A stretch of 64,000 nucleotides of DNA, taken from the NCBI GenBank assembly GCA_944321925.1, contig CALUND010000008.1:59170-123169 (forward strand), read 5' to 3'. This document shows positions 11,272 to 20,864 of this stretch, in pieces. The notes below the pieces were generated by a model, which saw only the letters and a list, made by a program, of their open reading frames with translations, was not told the origin of the DNA and searched no databases. The stretch comes from an uncultured Rikenellaceae bacterium. Its GTDB lineage: Bacteria > Bacteroidota > Bacteroidia > Bacteroidales > Rikenellaceae. A program made the translations under genes and the position numbers. Within the stretch, counting starts at the first letter, position 1. Each line of letters begins with the position of its first letter.

Positions 11272-11301
11272 TAAAAATAAGAATCTTTTTTCGATTGCAA
11301 A
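11272..11301 (-). promoter_or_regulatory. Probable promoter of the GH2 gene
   Basis: TTTG (11301-11298) and TATTTTTA (11279-11272) on the minus strand, spacer 18 bp. One base of the -7 box differs from TAnnTTTG and the spacer is one base short. The leader to the ATG at 11174 would be about 95 bases. The rest of the 354-bp gap up to the AraC gene holds nothing I recognise. Confidence 0.45.
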
Positions 11302-11528
11302 ACGACTCTCCGCGTTTTACGCACTGACAAAAAATCTTTTCCCGAAAGTCCCATCAGAATAATCGTCGACCAACCTGCGGCACAGCCCTTCGATGGGTCT
11401 GATCCCTTCTGAAACGGCTCCCCGATTCGGGAACTTTCAGATCCTCTCCATCAACCATGCAAAAGCCCCGATATCGTCAGCCAGAAGCGTACGAAAATTC
11501 GACCGGGAAAAAGTTCCCCGATCCCCGA

Positions 11529-12428
11529 TCAATCCGCCCTCAGACGATACTGATTCGGTGTCAATCCCGTCACCCGCTTGAAAAGCCGCGAGAAATGTTG
11601 CGCATACTGAAATCCAAGATCGTATGCAATCTCACCTATCGTCTCCCGGCCGCTCAGAATCCGTTCCTTCGCCAAATCGATCAACTTATTCTGAATCTGT
11701 TCCTGAGCACTCCGACCGGTCTCCTTTTTGATCAGATCCCCAAAATAATTGGCCGACAAACAGACCTTATCCGCAAAATATTTCACCGAAGGCAGTCCGT
11801 TCCGATGCTGTTCCCCGCTCTCGTAATAACCGTTCAGCAACCGTTCGAAGGCTACCAACACATCCCGATTGACCTCCGTGCGAGTTACGAACTGCCGCTC
11901 GTAGAAACGCATACAATAGTCGAGTAGCAGTCTGATATGACTCACGATTAGCCGTTGCGTATGACTGTCGGCAGGCTGCTCCAACTCCCGACGAATCTTG
12001 TCCAGACAATCCTTCACAATCACCCGCTCCTCTTCGGAAAGATGGAGCGCCTCGGTCGAATCGTACGAAAAAAAAGTGTAGTTCCCAATCTCTCGACCCA
12101 ACGACGTGCCACGAATCAGATCGGGATGAAACAACACGCCATAAGCGGAAGGCATCATCCCGGGTGTCCGCTCCACGGCAGAAACCTGTCCCGGAGCAAA
12201 GGCTACTACCGTACCCTCCTGGTAATCATAACGGTTCCGCCCATAACGGATATCTCCACACTTCGTCTGCTTCAGATAGAGGGCATACACCCCATAACTC
12301 ATCGAAAAATCATTCGGGAATTCATGAGACTCCGATAAATCAACGACACTCACCAACGGATGAATCGTCGGCAGCCCAAAAAGTTTGTTATAATCATCGA
12401 CCGAATCGATACGAATCACCTCTTCCAT
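11529..12428 (-). CDS. AraC-family transcriptional regulator
   Basis: The 299-residue protein has a cupin-like N-terminal ligand domain (about residues 20-160) and a C-terminal AraC/XylS DNA-binding domain (about 200-299). The latter includes the hallmark second motif IGEIAYDLGFQYAQHFSRLF followed by KRVTGLTPNQYR. It lies between the GH2 and GH92 genes, so control of one of these glycosidases is possible, but no operator is evident. This exact type is common in Bacteroidota as a stand-alone regulator responding to small molecules. It has its own consensus-like promoter at 12457-12488. Confidence 0.85.
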   Translation of the reverse strand: MEEVIRIDSVDDYNKLFGLPTIHPLVSVVDLSESHEFPNDFSMSYGVYALYLKQTKCGDIRYGRNRYDYQEGTVVAFAPGQVSAVERTPGMMPSAYGVLFHPDLIRGTSLGREIGNYTFFSYDSTEALHLSEEERVIVKDCLDKIRRELEQPADSHTQRLIVSHIRLLLDYCMRFYERQFVTRTEVNRDVLVAFERLLNGYYESGEQHRNGLPSVKYFADKVCLSANYFGDLIKKETGRSAQEQIQNKLIDLAKERILSGRETIGEIAYDLGFQYAQHFSRLFKRVTGLTPNQYRLRAD

Positions 12429-12456
12429 TCTATCTCATCAAAAAAGTAGTTCCTTT

Positions 12457-12488
12457 CAAAGATACGATTTTTCGTACGAATCCACAAC
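12457..12488 (-). promoter_or_regulatory. Promoter of the AraC regulator gene
   Basis: TATCTTTG (12464-12457) is a full -7 match on the minus strand. GTTG at 12488-12485, 20 bp away, is a one-base variant of the -33 box. The remaining ~320 bases up to the GH92 start at 12807 are AT-rich with TA/T runs but no second promoter that fits the spacing. Confidence 0.55.
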
Positions 12489-12806
12489 ACAACCCCTCGT
12501 TCTCACCATCTGCTACTCCAGCTGCAGTCTACTTATGTTCTAAAGACATCCTGTTCACAGACAAAGTCGCCGTAAAAATAACGACAGGTCCAAGCCCCAC
12601 AACCATTGGCTTTGAAATGCGACATTTTCCCACGGCCTTTCACAAAACAGGTTGCCTATTCGCTTTGTCTGGACCAAAGTCTCTTTCCATGGCTTTGATT
12701 TTGACACCTATTATTTCTTCCAAATTTTTATATTTTTACAATGTGTTTAGCTACATAATACATGATTATTGATAATTTTACCGAACCAATAACACTACGC
12801 CAAGCA

Positions 12807-15050
12807 ATGAAAAAATTTTTCCTCAGATTCTCCGCTCTCTTGTCCGGAATCATATTCTGGTCTGCGTGTTCAACCTCCGACGATGCCAACCTGGTCTCTT
12901 TCGTTGATCCCCTCATAGGCTCAGGAGGCCACGGACATGTATTCATAGGAGCAAATGTGCCCCACGGAGCGATTCAGGCCGGTCCGCAAAACATCTACAA
13001 AGGCTGGGACTGGTGTTCGGGCTACCACTACTCCGACAGCGTGATTGTAGGCTTTGCCCATACGCACCTGAGCGGAACAGGATGTGCGGATCTCGGAGAC
13101 GTACAGATCATGCCCTTCACAGGGACACTGCGCACCTCACGAGGAGAACAAAACGACATAAGCAACAGCTGCTCATCCTATTACAGCCACGAAAACGAGA
13201 TTGTAAGGCTCGGATACTATTCCCTGCTGATGGATAACGGAATCCGTGAAGAAATGACAGCCACAACAAGGACCGCCATTCATAAAATAACCTATCCGGA
13301 GGGCGCCGAGGCCAGACTGCTCGTCAATCTACAGGAAGGCAACGGAGACCGTGCCGTCGACACCTATTTGAAACAGATCGATGAGTGTACTTTCGAAGGT
13401 CACCGCATTTCCAAAGGATGGTCGCGACACCATGTGTATTTTACAATAAAAACCGACACCCCCGCAGAATCATTCGCCGTATTTGACGGAGACACTCCCG
13501 CAGAGGGAAATTCCATAAACTGCGCCGGAGCGAAAGGAGTGATCTCTTTCGGTAAAGCAGACAATGTCATGCTGAAACTGTCGATCTCTTCCGTCAGCTG
13601 CGAAAACGCCCTGGAAAACATGCAGGCCGAAATTCCGGCATGGGATTTCAAAAAAGTCATGAGTGACGCATCGTCGGCATGGAACGAAACTCTGAATGCA
13701 ATCGACATCGAAACGCAGGACGAAACCATCAGGAAGATTTTCTACACGTCACTGTACCACTGCCATATTGCCCCTTGCACCTACTGCGACATCAACGGTG
13801 AATTCAGAGGCCACGACCAGAACATTCGAAAAGGCGAATGGCTCAACTATTCCGTATTCTCGCTATGGGATACCTATCGTGCGCTCCACCCGCTTTATAC
13901 CTTGATATACAGGGAAAAACTTCCGGATATGATCACCTCCATGCTGTCGATTTACGAACAGCAGGGCAAACTTCCAATCTGGCCGCTGGTCGGAAGCGAA
14001 ACCAATGCGATGCCGGGATACAGCGCTGTCCCGATAATTTCAGATGCAATCCTGAAAAACATCGAAGGTTTCGATACGGGAAAAGCCTATGAATACATGA
14101 AAGCCTCCACCGTATACCCGCAGCAAAATGGCATCCCGTATATTCTGGAGAAAGGCTATATTCCTACCGACAAGATTGCTCAGGCAACATCCATTGCCAT
14201 GGAATATGCCGTCGGAGACTGGGGCCTGGGACAAGTGGCGAAAAAACTCGGCCAGGAGAGTGACTACAAGGAATACATGAAGCGCGGCAGGTACTATGAA
14301 CAATATTTCGACACAAGTATAAATTTCATCCGACCGAAACTGGACGACGGAAGCTGGCTCTCGCCGTACGATCCCTTCGAGTCTGTCCACATGACGGGAC
14401 ATTTCTGCGAAGGCAACGGATGGCAATATACGTTTTTCGTCCCGCAGCATCCCGAGGGTCTGATACAGCTGATGGGTGGCGACGAAGTCTTTACAGCCAA
14501 ACTCGATGAATTTTTCAAGGCAGAGGGGGATATGGGAGAACAGGCGTCCATGGATATTTCAGGCCTCATCGGAATGTACGCCCACGGCAATGAGCCGAGC
14601 CATCACATAGCCTACATGTATGCCTACGCCGGGGAACAATGGAAAACGGCGGCAATAGTCAGGAAAATAATGAAGGAGTTCTATACGGACAGGCCAGACG
14701 GAATTATAGGCAACGAAGACTGCGGCCAAATGTCGGCATGGTATGTCCTCTCTGCCATCGGATTCTATCAGGTAAGCCCTTCCGGCGGAGTTTTCGTTTT
14801 CGGAAGCCCGATGCTCGACAAGGCGACAATCAATCTTCCGGACAACAAGACCTTCACAATAACTGCCCTGAACGATCCTGCAAACAACCCCTATATCCAA
14901 AGTGTAAAACTGAATGGAGCCGATTACGAAAAATCCTATATAACATATGACGAAATAATGTCCGGAGGGTCTCTGGAATTCGTAATGGGTCCGGAACCGA
15001 ACGAGGATTTCGGAAAGAGCATGCAAAACCGACCGCATACAGCGATTTGA
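12807..15050 (+). CDS. Glycoside hydrolase family 92 alpha-mannosidase, lipoprotein
   Basis: The 747-residue protein starts with a lipoprotein signal (MKKFFLRFSALLSG, cysteine after FWSA), so it should be anchored in a membrane facing the periplasm or outside. GH92 hallmarks include the opening VDPLIGSGGHGH, GYHYSD, and the late GNEDCGQMSAWYVLSAIGFY segment carrying the acidic calcium/catalytic residues. GH92 enzymes are Ca-dependent exo-alpha-mannosidases acting on N-glycans or yeast mannan. Codon use differs from the neighbours, with AGG, AGA and ATA appearing more often, which suggests acquisition. I start at 12807; an upstream in-frame ATG at 12762 would place 15 residues before the lipoprotein signal. 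It is followed by island remnants. Confidence 0.92.
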   Translation: MKKFFLRFSALLSGIIFWSACSTSDDANLVSFVDPLIGSGGHGHVFIGANVPHGAIQAGPQNIYKGWDWCSGYHYSDSVIVGFAHTHLSGTGCADLGDVQIMPFTGTLRTSRGEQNDISNSCSSYYSHENEIVRLGYYSLLMDNGIREEMTATTRTAIHKITYPEGAEARLLVNLQEGNGDRAVDTYLKQIDECTFEGHRISKGWSRHHVYFTIKTDTPAESFAVFDGDTPAEGNSINCAGAKGVISFGKADNVMLKLSISSVSCENALENMQAEIPAWDFKKVMSDASSAWNETLNAIDIETQDETIRKIFYTSLYHCHIAPCTYCDINGEFRGHDQNIRKGEWLNYSVFSLWDTYRALHPLYTLIYREKLPDMITSMLSIYEQQGKLPIWPLVGSETNAMPGYSAVPIISDAILKNIEGFDTGKAYEYMKASTVYPQQNGIPYILEKGYIPTDKIAQATSIAMEYAVGDWGLGQVAKKLGQESDYKEYMKRGRYYEQYFDTSINFIRPKLDDGSWLSPYDPFESVHMTGHFCEGNGWQYTFFVPQHPEGLIQLMGGDEVFTAKLDEFFKAEGDMGEQASMDISGLIGMYAHGNEPSHHIAYMYAYAGEQWKTAAIVRKIMKEFYTDRPDGIIGNEDCGQMSAWYVLSAIGFYQVSPSGGVFVFGSPMLDKATINLPDNKTFTITALNDPANNPYIQSVKLNGADYEKSYITYDEIMSGGSLEFVMGPEPNEDFGKSMQNRPHTAI

Positions 15051-15238
15051 TTGAACTGAAACACGCCATATCTCAAGCCCTATCCCTCGATAGTCCGATG
15101 CCGTCAACTCCGGGTGTGCAGTTTACAGGCACTCTTTCCGTGACACGTCCCTGACGCCTGAGAACCGTATGGGAAATAGGTCTCCGGATTATCGGCAGAG
15201 AGAAAAAACGGCACAGATGCAGCATACTGCCTCGCGGA

Positions 15239-15539
15239 GCAAGATGGCCGACAAGCGCATAATCCATTACAATATTACAATGCGGGCATTACGATTGAGA
15301 ACATTCCGCTGGAGGCCTACGACTATGTGGTGAACGGCAAGTCGGCGATCGAGTGGGTGATGGAGCGCTATGCGGTGAAGACGGACCCAGCGAGCCTCAT
15401 CACCAACGACCCCAACGACTGGTGCCGGGAGCGCGACGACCCGAAATACATCTACAACCTGTTGCTGCGCATCATCACCGTCTCGCTCGAAACGATGAAG
15501 ATCATCCGCTTGCTCCCGAAACTCAAACTGGAAGAATAA
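15239..15539 (+). pseudogene. C-terminal stump of a type ISP restriction-modification enzyme
   Basis: The reading SKMADKRIIHYN, then after a frame change AGITIENIPLEAYDYVV, then NGKSAIEWVMERYAV and NDPNDW, matches the end of the C-terminal specificity domain of single-chain type ISP (LlaBIII-like) restriction enzymes. These are normally ~1000-1600 residues. Nothing of the nuclease, helicase or methylase parts is left; homology starts abruptly at ~15239. The two frames are joined if one copy of the 8-bp duplication at 15266-15281 is removed. The last 70 codons stay open to 15539, only 11 bp before the Fic gene, as in an operon. It cannot encode an active enzyme. Confidence 0.75.
15266..15281 (+). 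repeat. 8-bp tandem duplication causing a frameshift
   Basis: ATTACAAT occurs twice back to back (15266-15273 and 15274-15281). Removing one copy restores a single frame through the type ISP remnant, so the duplication is the likely frameshift lesion. Confidence 0.8.
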
Positions 15540-15550
15540 AAAACAATCAT

Positions 15551-16417
15551 ATGGACTACATTCGACAATATCTAAAAGACGACTATAATTACGTCTGTGC
15601 CCAATATTCCCCGGGAAAAGTTTGTGACCATTGCAGCATATCTGAGGATGATGTTTTAAGGGCTCACTATTTAATATCAGACTATTTCCTTGAGGAGGGC
15701 GAGGAAATTATGTATGGTGTAAAGAATTATGATTTATTATCATCTGCAGTACATCGTCAAACAACAAGTTTCGGGAATATAGAAAAATGGTCTACCGAAT
15801 TCCAGAAAATGGCGACATTACTCTATGGACTGGTAAAAAATCATGCATTCCATGATGGTAATAAAAGAACGGCTCTATTAGTTCTATTACTACATATGGA
15901 TCGGCAACATTTGCAAATACGTGTTCCTCAAACAAAACTTGAAACATTAATCGTTCGAATCGCTGCAAATACTTTAAACGAATATCAAACATTCAAGAAA
16001 TATGAAACGAATGAGGAACCAATTATCAATTTTATCGCTGACCTATTGAAAAAGTATACAAGTCCAATTAATAAACGATATTATTCGATTACATATGCTG
16101 AATTCAATACTAAACTTAATAAGTTTAATGTACGATTAGGGAATCCTGCTGGAAACTACATCAATGTTTATCAAATAAAAAACAGTAGATTATTTAAAAT
16201 AGGGCCACAATCACAAAAAGAAGTTAAGGTATTACAAATCGGATTCCCTGGTTGGAAAAAACAGGTAAATCCAAAGGCTTTAAAGAATGTTCTTAAAGAG
16301 ACTCATTTAACAGCCGATTATGGCGTGGATTCAGATGTATTTTTTAATGGAGAAGAGCCCATGTATGCATTAATAAACGAATATAGAGGTCCTTTATTAA
16401 GATTGAAAGATAAATAA
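15551..16417 (+). CDS. Fic/Doc-family protein (candidate toxin or AMP-transferase)
   Basis: The 288-residue protein has a Fic/Doc core in residues ~10-150 with the motif HAFHDGNKRTAL. His98, Asp102, Asn104, Lys105 and Arg106 occupy the catalytic and nucleotide-binding positions, closest to the Doc form. Residues ~170-288 form a second domain rich in aromatic and basic residues that I cannot assign with confidence; its end faintly resembles the HicA/YcfA double-stranded-RNA-binding fold. Fic proteins transfer AMP or phosphate to targets such as EF-Tu. No Phd-like antitoxin is next to it. The gene is strikingly AT-rich compared with its surroundings, so it is probably foreign. Its stop overlaps the start of the HNH gene by one base. 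Confidence 0.8.
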   Translation: MDYIRQYLKDDYNYVCAQYSPGKVCDHCSISEDDVLRAHYLISDYFLEEGEEIMYGVKNYDLLSSAVHRQTTSFGNIEKWSTEFQKMATLLYGLVKNHAFHDGNKRTALLVLLLHMDRQHLQIRVPQTKLETLIVRIAANTLNEYQTFKKYETNEEPIINFIADLLKKYTSPINKRYYSITYAEFNTKLNKFNVRLGNPAGNYINVYQIKNSRLFKIGPQSQKEVKVLQIGFPGWKKQVNPKALKNVLKETHLTADYGVDSDVFFNGEEPMYALINEYRGPLLRLKDK

Positions 16418-17577
16418 TGGCCGACATCGACGATTTCACTCGCGAGGTAGAGTGCATCTACAAGGATGAACAATACGCTGTTCGTGACAACGGAGCTGTC
16501 TTCCGCTATCCGCGTGATGGAAGGCGTCCACGCAAATACGACAACTTCTGGACATTCGGGAAACCCAATATCGTGCATGGCTATATGGAAATCGCATCTG
16601 TTCGAATCCATATCATTGTCGCTACTGCATTCCTCGGCCCTAAGCCTACCAAAGAGCATGTGGTTGACCATATTGACACAAATCGTCGGAATAACCGGGT
16701 GGAGAATCTTCGTTGGGTTACGCGCCTGGAAAATATACTCGACAACCCCATTACGCGGAAGAGAATCAGATTGCGCTGCGGCAGTATCGAGGCGTTCCTT
16801 GCAAACCCCTCCTTGCTGCGTGAGAATGAATTGCCGCCCGACCTCAGATGGATGAGAACTGTAACCAACGCAGAGGCACAAGTAAGTAAAAAACGATTGC
16901 TGGAGTGGGCCGAAAGCGATAAAGAGCCCTCCGGAGGGTCACTGGGTGCATGGGTTTTCAATCCATCCGAGAAATCCACCCAATATCCTCAACAATCCCA
17001 GGTTTCAGCACTCGATACTCAAACAGATTTACTTACAGAAGAAGGTCAATTAGGCGTCTGGGAATACAAGCAACCGGGCTTCCATGAAAATGACCAAGCC
17101 AACACGCTTCAAGACGAAAAAGGCAGAACCCTGAATCTCGTATTGGCTCTGACTCCCGGAGCAGCCCAAGTCAGGGTGTTTTTTGACGACAAACCTTGTG
17201 AATATCCATGTACGCCACAACATTTCGACGGGAATCCTTTGGCAGCGTATGCAGCCAATCTGACTGATGATGCCGTTTTTTGGCGCAATCAAACTGGAGA
17301 TCGCGCATATTCAGTTGCAAAATACGGTTATTCGAGTGATGGAAATTCTTTGATTGTAATGTCGCGGGCTGCATATGTATGGAAAGAACAAGCGGACGGC
17401 GATTCTAAACCTGTTTCAATAACACAACTCGGTCCTGATGAGTATGACAAAGACGATTTGCCATGTTCGCTTACCAAAGTCACTTACGAACAAAATATGT
17501 TCATTCATAAAAGAATCGAGACCGGATTCATGCCCAAAGAATATTTGGAAGAGACATTCTTAGATTGTATCTCATAA
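16417..17577 (+). CDS. HNH endonuclease domain protein with unknown C-terminal domain
   Basis: The 386-residue protein carries an HNH nuclease module in residues ~55-125. VVDHIDTNRRNNRVENL includes His85, Asn93 and Asn97, preceded by the usual strand with IHIIVATAFLG. The N-terminus (VRDNGAVFRY) resembles the short beta region found before HNH domains in homing-type nucleases. The remaining ~250 residues match nothing I know. The start overlaps the Fic stop (TAATG), so the two are translated together. Together with the type ISP stump and the adjoining tRNA they look like an eroded defence island. Base composition lies between the Fic gene and the host genes. Confidence 0.75.
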   Translation: MADIDDFTREVECIYKDEQYAVRDNGAVFRYPRDGRRPRKYDNFWTFGKPNIVHGYMEIASVRIHIIVATAFLGPKPTKEHVVDHIDTNRRNNRVENLRWVTRLENILDNPITRKRIRLRCGSIEAFLANPSLLRENELPPDLRWMRTVTNAEAQVSKKRLLEWAESDKEPSGGSLGAWVFNPSEKSTQYPQQSQVSALDTQTDLLTEEGQLGVWEYKQPGFHENDQANTLQDEKGRTLNLVLALTPGAAQVRVFFDDKPCEYPCTPQHFDGNPLAAYAANLTDDAVFWRNQTGDRAYSVAKYGYSSDGNSLIVMSRAAYVWKEQADGDSKPVSITQLGPDEYDKDDLPCSLTKVTYEQNMFIHKRIETGFMPKEYLEETFLDCIS

Positions 17578-17636
17578 AAGTACTTACAATTAAAGGCTAT
17601 TTGCTTATAAGAGTGTTTCTTTCCCTTTGAATGATT

Positions 17637-17658
17637 GGGGACAATTTGGGAACAATTC
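17637..17658 (-). other. Short repeated motif beside tRNA-Leu, possible integration-site arm
   Basis: On the minus strand the sequence reads TTGTTCCCAAATTGTCCCC, two near-copies of TTGTyCCC about 11 bp apart. It lies immediately past the tRNA terminator, a place and form often seen at the edge of tyrosine-integrase elements in this phylum. No integrase gene is present here. Confidence 0.3.
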
Positions 17659-17660
17659 CA

Positions 17661-17710
17661 AAAAACAAAAAAAAGAGTTAAGTGATTGATTATTCAACAC
17701 TTAACTCTTT
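17661..17710 (-). terminator. Terminator of tRNA-Leu(CAA)
   Basis: A 13-bp perfect stem (17698-17710 with 17672-17684) with a 13-base loop is followed on the minus strand by a long T tract (17674-17661). Confidence 0.85.
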
Positions 17711-17716
17711 CTCTTG

Positions 17717-17800
17717 TACCCGGAGCCGGGGTCGAACCGGCACAGCCTTGCAGCCATTGGTGTTTGAGACCAACGCGTCTACCAATTCCGCCATCCGGGC
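17717..17800 (-). tRNA. tRNA-Leu (anticodon CAA)
   Basis: The 84-nt RNA folds as a class II tRNA: acceptor GCCCGGA pairs with TCCGGGT, D-arm with GGTAGACGC, anticodon loop CTCAAAC giving CAA, a variable arm, and T-loop GGTTCGACCCC. The discriminator is A; CCA is not encoded. Leucine identity fits the long variable arm. The 3' side faces the Fic/HNH island. Confidence 0.95.
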
Positions 17801-17833
17801 TTTTAACCCTTACCGATCGTTGCAATCGGCCTG

Positions 17834-17866
17834 CAAATATAGAAAATAATTTCAGATTATCTCAAA
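17834..17866 (-). promoter_or_regulatory. Promoter of tRNA-Leu(CAA)
   Basis: TTTG (17866-17863) and TATATTTG (17841-17834), spacer 21 bp, full consensus, 33 bp upstream of the tRNA. Confidence 0.75.
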
Positions 17867-17925
17867 TTTTATCCCCTTTAATTGATTATTTCCTATTTCG
17901 ACTCGGCATTGCCCGTTTTTTTCCT

Positions 17926-17933
17926 TAAATTTG
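17926..17933 (+). promoter_or_regulatory. Likely -7 element of the leu operon promoter
   Basis: TAAATTTG matches the -7 box exactly, 24 bases ahead of the leuA ATG. A clear TTTG at the right distance is missing (TTTC lies 26 bp away). The predicted leader is too short for a leader-peptide attenuator or T-box. Confidence 0.45.
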
Positions 17934-17957
17934 TCCGAATTTTTGCATGTAAAAACT

Positions 17958-19469
17958 ATGAGCCAGAAACTGTACATTTTCGACACGACTCTCCGCGACG
18001 GAGAGCAGGTCCCCGGATGCCAGCTCAATACCACGGAAAAAATCGAAGTCGCCAAACTGCTCGAAGAGTTGGGCGTTGATATCATCGAAGCTGGATTCCC
18101 GATCTCGAGCCCGGGAGATTTCAATTCCGTACGTGAAATTTCAAAAGCCGTATCGGCGCCGACCATCTGTGCCCTAACCCGTGCCGTTAAAAAAGATATC
18201 GACGTCGCCGCCGACGCCCTAAAGTTAGCCAAACACAAACGTATCCATACCGGCATCGGAGTATCTCCCCAGCATATCTACGACAAGCTCCGTTCGACAC
18301 CCGAAAAAATTATCGAAAGCGCTGTCGAAGCGGTGAAATATGCCAAAAAATATGTCGAGGATGTGGAATTCTATGCCGAAGATGCAGGTCGTGCCGATGT
18401 GGAATATCTGGCACGCGTCGTCGAAGCTGTCATCGCAGCCGGTGCTACGGTGGTCAACATTCCCGACACGACCGGATACTGCTTCCCGGAGGAGTACGGA
18501 GCAAAGATCAAATACCTGGTCGACCACGTGAAAAACGTCGACCGTGCCATCCTCTCTACGCACTGCCACAACGATCTCGGCATGGCCACAGCCAACACCC
18601 TCGCCGGCGTACTCAACGGGGCCAGACAGGCCGAAGTCACGATCAACGGCATCGGTGAACGGGCCGGAAACACCTCCCTCGAAGAGGTAGTGATGGCTCT
18701 TCGTTGCCACAAGGAGATCGACATCGATACGGGTATCAATTCCAAACTCATCACTAAGGCTTCGCACCTCGTGTCGAGCCTGATGAACATGCCCGTACAG
18801 CCCAACAAGGCCATCGTGGGCCGCAACGCCTTTGCCCACTCCTCGGGCATACACCAGGACGGCGTCCTCAAACAGCGCGAAACGTATGAGATCATCGACC
18901 CGCAGGATGTCGGCATCAACGAATCCGTAATCGCCCTTACGGCGCGTAGCGGACGTGCGGCTCTCGGTCATCGGCTGGAACTGCTCGGCTACGACCTCAG
19001 CCAAGAGGAGCTGGACGACACGTACCAGAAATTCCTCGCCCTCGCCGATAAGAAAAAAGAGATCCACGACTACGATCTGCTCTATCTGGTTGGCGACCTC
19101 GACCGGATGAAAAATCAGAGCATCACACTGAAATATCTGCAGGTAACAACCGGAACGCTCGTCCCCAGCGCGACGGTCGTCCTGAAATTCGGCGATCATG
19201 AACGCATGGCGACCAGCATTGGAAACGGTCCCGTCGATGCGGCCGTCTCCGCCATCAAATCGCTGATCAAAGAGAAGGTGATTCTCACGGAGTTCCTCAT
19301 GCAGGCCATGACAAAAGGGTGCAACGACGTGGGAAGGGTACACGTACAGGTAAAATGCGGAAACCGCATGGTGCACGGATTCGCTGCCCATACCGACACC
19401 ACCCGGGCTTCGGTAGAAGCGTTCATCGACGCGCTCCGCGTACTGAATGTAACCGAAAAAACAGAATAG
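17958..19469 (+). CDS. leuA: 2-isopropylmalate synthase
   Basis: The 503-residue enzyme condenses acetyl-CoA with 2-oxoisovalerate, the first committed step of leucine synthesis. The HMGL-type TIM barrel begins with [13 protein letters not shown] and carries the metal-binding THCHND signature. The C-terminal ~130 residues form the LeuA regulatory domain (leucine feedback), with the usual [11 protein letters not shown] and the Ala-His region near the end. Length is normal for full-length LeuA. I use ATG 17958 (MSQKLY); the ATG at 17931 falls inside the -7 box. First gene of leuA-leuC-leuD-leuB, four bases before leuC. Confidence 0.95.
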   Translation: MSQKLYIFDTTLRDGEQVPGCQLNTTEKIEVAKLLEELGVDIIEAGFPISSPGDFNSVREISKAVSAPTICALTRAVKKDIDVAADALKLAKHKRIHTGIGVSPQHIYDKLRSTPEKIIESAVEAVKYAKKYVEDVEFYAEDAGRADVEYLARVVEAVIAAGATVVNIPDTTGYCFPEEYGAKIKYLVDHVKNVDRAILSTHCHNDLGMATANTLAGVLNGARQAEVTINGIGERAGNTSLEEVVMALRCHKEIDIDTGINSKLITKASHLVSSLMNMPVQPNKAIVGRNAFAHSSGIHQDGVLKQRETYEIIDPQDVGINESVIALTARSGRAALGHRLELLGYDLSQEELDDTYQKFLALADKKKEIHDYDLLYLVGDLDRMKNQSITLKYLQVTTGTLVPSATVVLKFGDHERMATSIGNGPVDAAVSAIKSLIKEKVILTEFLMQAMTKGCNDVGRVHVQVKCGNRMVHGFAAHTDTTRASVEAFIDALRVLNVTEKTE

Positions 19470-19473
19470 GACA

Positions 19474-20850
19474 ATGGGAAAAACTCTTTTGGATAAAATC
19501 TGGGACGCCCACACGATCCGCACGGAGGATGGAGGCCGCACGGTACTCTACATCGATCGGCACTACATCCACGAAGTGACCTCGCCCGTGGCGTTCGCCG
19601 GACTGGAAAAACGCGGCATCGGAGTCGCCAGACCCCAACAGGTGACCGCCACATGCGACCATAACATTCCCACCGAAAAACAGCATCTGCCCATCGAAGA
19701 GCCGCAATCCCGCGAGCAAGTGGCTGCCCTGGGACGCAATTGCGCAAAATACGGTATCACCTATTTCGGAATGGGTAATCCCAAACAGGGAATCGTGCAC
19801 ATCATCGGTCCGGAACAGGGCTTCACTCAACCCGGAATGACCATCGTCTGCGGAGACAGCCACACTTCGACCCACGGAGCATTCGGTGCCGTAGCCTTCG
19901 GCATCGGGACCTCGGAGGTCGAAATGGTCTTCGCCAGCCAATGCCTCATCCAATCGAAACCCAAAACGATGCGGATCACCGTCGACGGAAAACTCGGAAA
20001 CGGCGTAGAGGCAAAAGACATCATTCTCTATATCATTTCGAAAATATCCGCATCGGGTGGAACCGGCCACTTCATCGAATTTGCCGGAGAGGCCATCCGC
20101 TCCCTCAGCATGGAGGGCCGTATGACACTCTGCAACATGAGCATCGAATGCGGCGCACGCGGCGGTATCGTGGCTCCGGACCAGACTACGTTCGACTACC
20201 TGCGCGGTCGGGGAAATGCCCCTCAAGGCGCCGATTTCGAACGGGCCATCGAACGCTGGAAAGAGCTCCACAGCGATCCCGATGCTCAGTTCGACACCGA
20301 ATACCGCTTCGACGCAGCCGACATCCAACCGATGATCACCTACGGAACCAACCCCGGCATGGGCATGGCCATCACGGATACGATCCCCGCAGAGGCCGAT
20401 CCGAAAGCGCTCGCCTACATGGACTTCAAAGCCGGAGAGAAGATGATCGGCAAACCGGTGGACTACGTCTTCGTAGGAAGTTGTACGAACGGCCGCATCG
20501 AAGACCTGAGACGTTTCGCCCAACTGGTCAAAGGACGCAAAAAAGCGGCTAACATAACGGCATGGATCGTCCCCGGTTCGAAAAAGGTGGAAGAGATGGC
20601 GGAAAAAGAGGGCATTCGGCAAATCCTTGCCGACGCCGGATTCGAACTCCGCCAACCCGGATGTTCCGCCTGCCTGGCCATGAATGCAGACAAAGTACCC
20701 GCCGGCAAATACTGCGTTTCGACCTCCAACCGGAATTTCGAAGGCCGGCAAGGCCCCGGAGCCCGCACACTGCTTAGCGGCGTGGCCGTAGCGGCTGCCG
20801 CGGCTGTGACAGGATCCGTACAGGACCCGCGCCAAGTGTTCAACCTGTAA
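19474..20850 (+). CDS. leuC: 3-isopropylmalate dehydratase, large subunit
   Basis: The 458-residue aconitase-family subunit works with LeuD to isomerise 2- to 3-isopropylmalate. It shows the family signatures [13 protein letters not shown], the first cluster cysteine in VGSCTNGR, and the second and third in [10 protein letters not shown], which together hold a 4Fe-4S cluster. Length matches bacterial LeuC. It lies four bases behind leuA and 14 before leuD, so the genes are surely co-transcribed. Confidence 0.96.
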   Translation: MGKTLLDKIWDAHTIRTEDGGRTVLYIDRHYIHEVTSPVAFAGLEKRGIGVARPQQVTATCDHNIPTEKQHLPIEEPQSREQVAALGRNCAKYGITYFGMGNPKQGIVHIIGPEQGFTQPGMTIVCGDSHTSTHGAFGAVAFGIGTSEVEMVFASQCLIQSKPKTMRITVDGKLGNGVEAKDIILYIISKISASGGTGHFIEFAGEAIRSLSMEGRMTLCNMSIECGARGGIVAPDQTTFDYLRGRGNAPQGADFERAIERWKELHSDPDAQFDTEYRFDAADIQPMITYGTNPGMGMAITDTIPAEADPKALAYMDFKAGEKMIGKPVDYVFVGSCTNGRIEDLRRFAQLVKGRKKAANITAWIVPGSKKVEEMAEKEGIRQILADAGFELRQPGCSACLAMNADKVPAGKYCVSTSNRNFEGRQGPGARTLLSGVAVAAAAAVTGSVQDPRQVFNL

Positions 20851-20864
20851 AAAAGCGGAAAAAC

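Noticed and set aside
15073..15267. Short minus-strand frame between GH92 and the type ISP stump
   Set aside because: No domain and no promoter; overlaps the remnant. No transposase or insertion-sequence ends were found anywhere in the window either.
18225..19541. 438-codon open frame on the minus strand across leuA
   Set aside because: It is antisense to a certain leuA, shows no domain, and is composed as expected from the mirror of GC-biased codons.
19423..20835. 470-codon open frame on the minus strand across leuC
   Set aside because: Shadow of leuC; no recognisable protein features.
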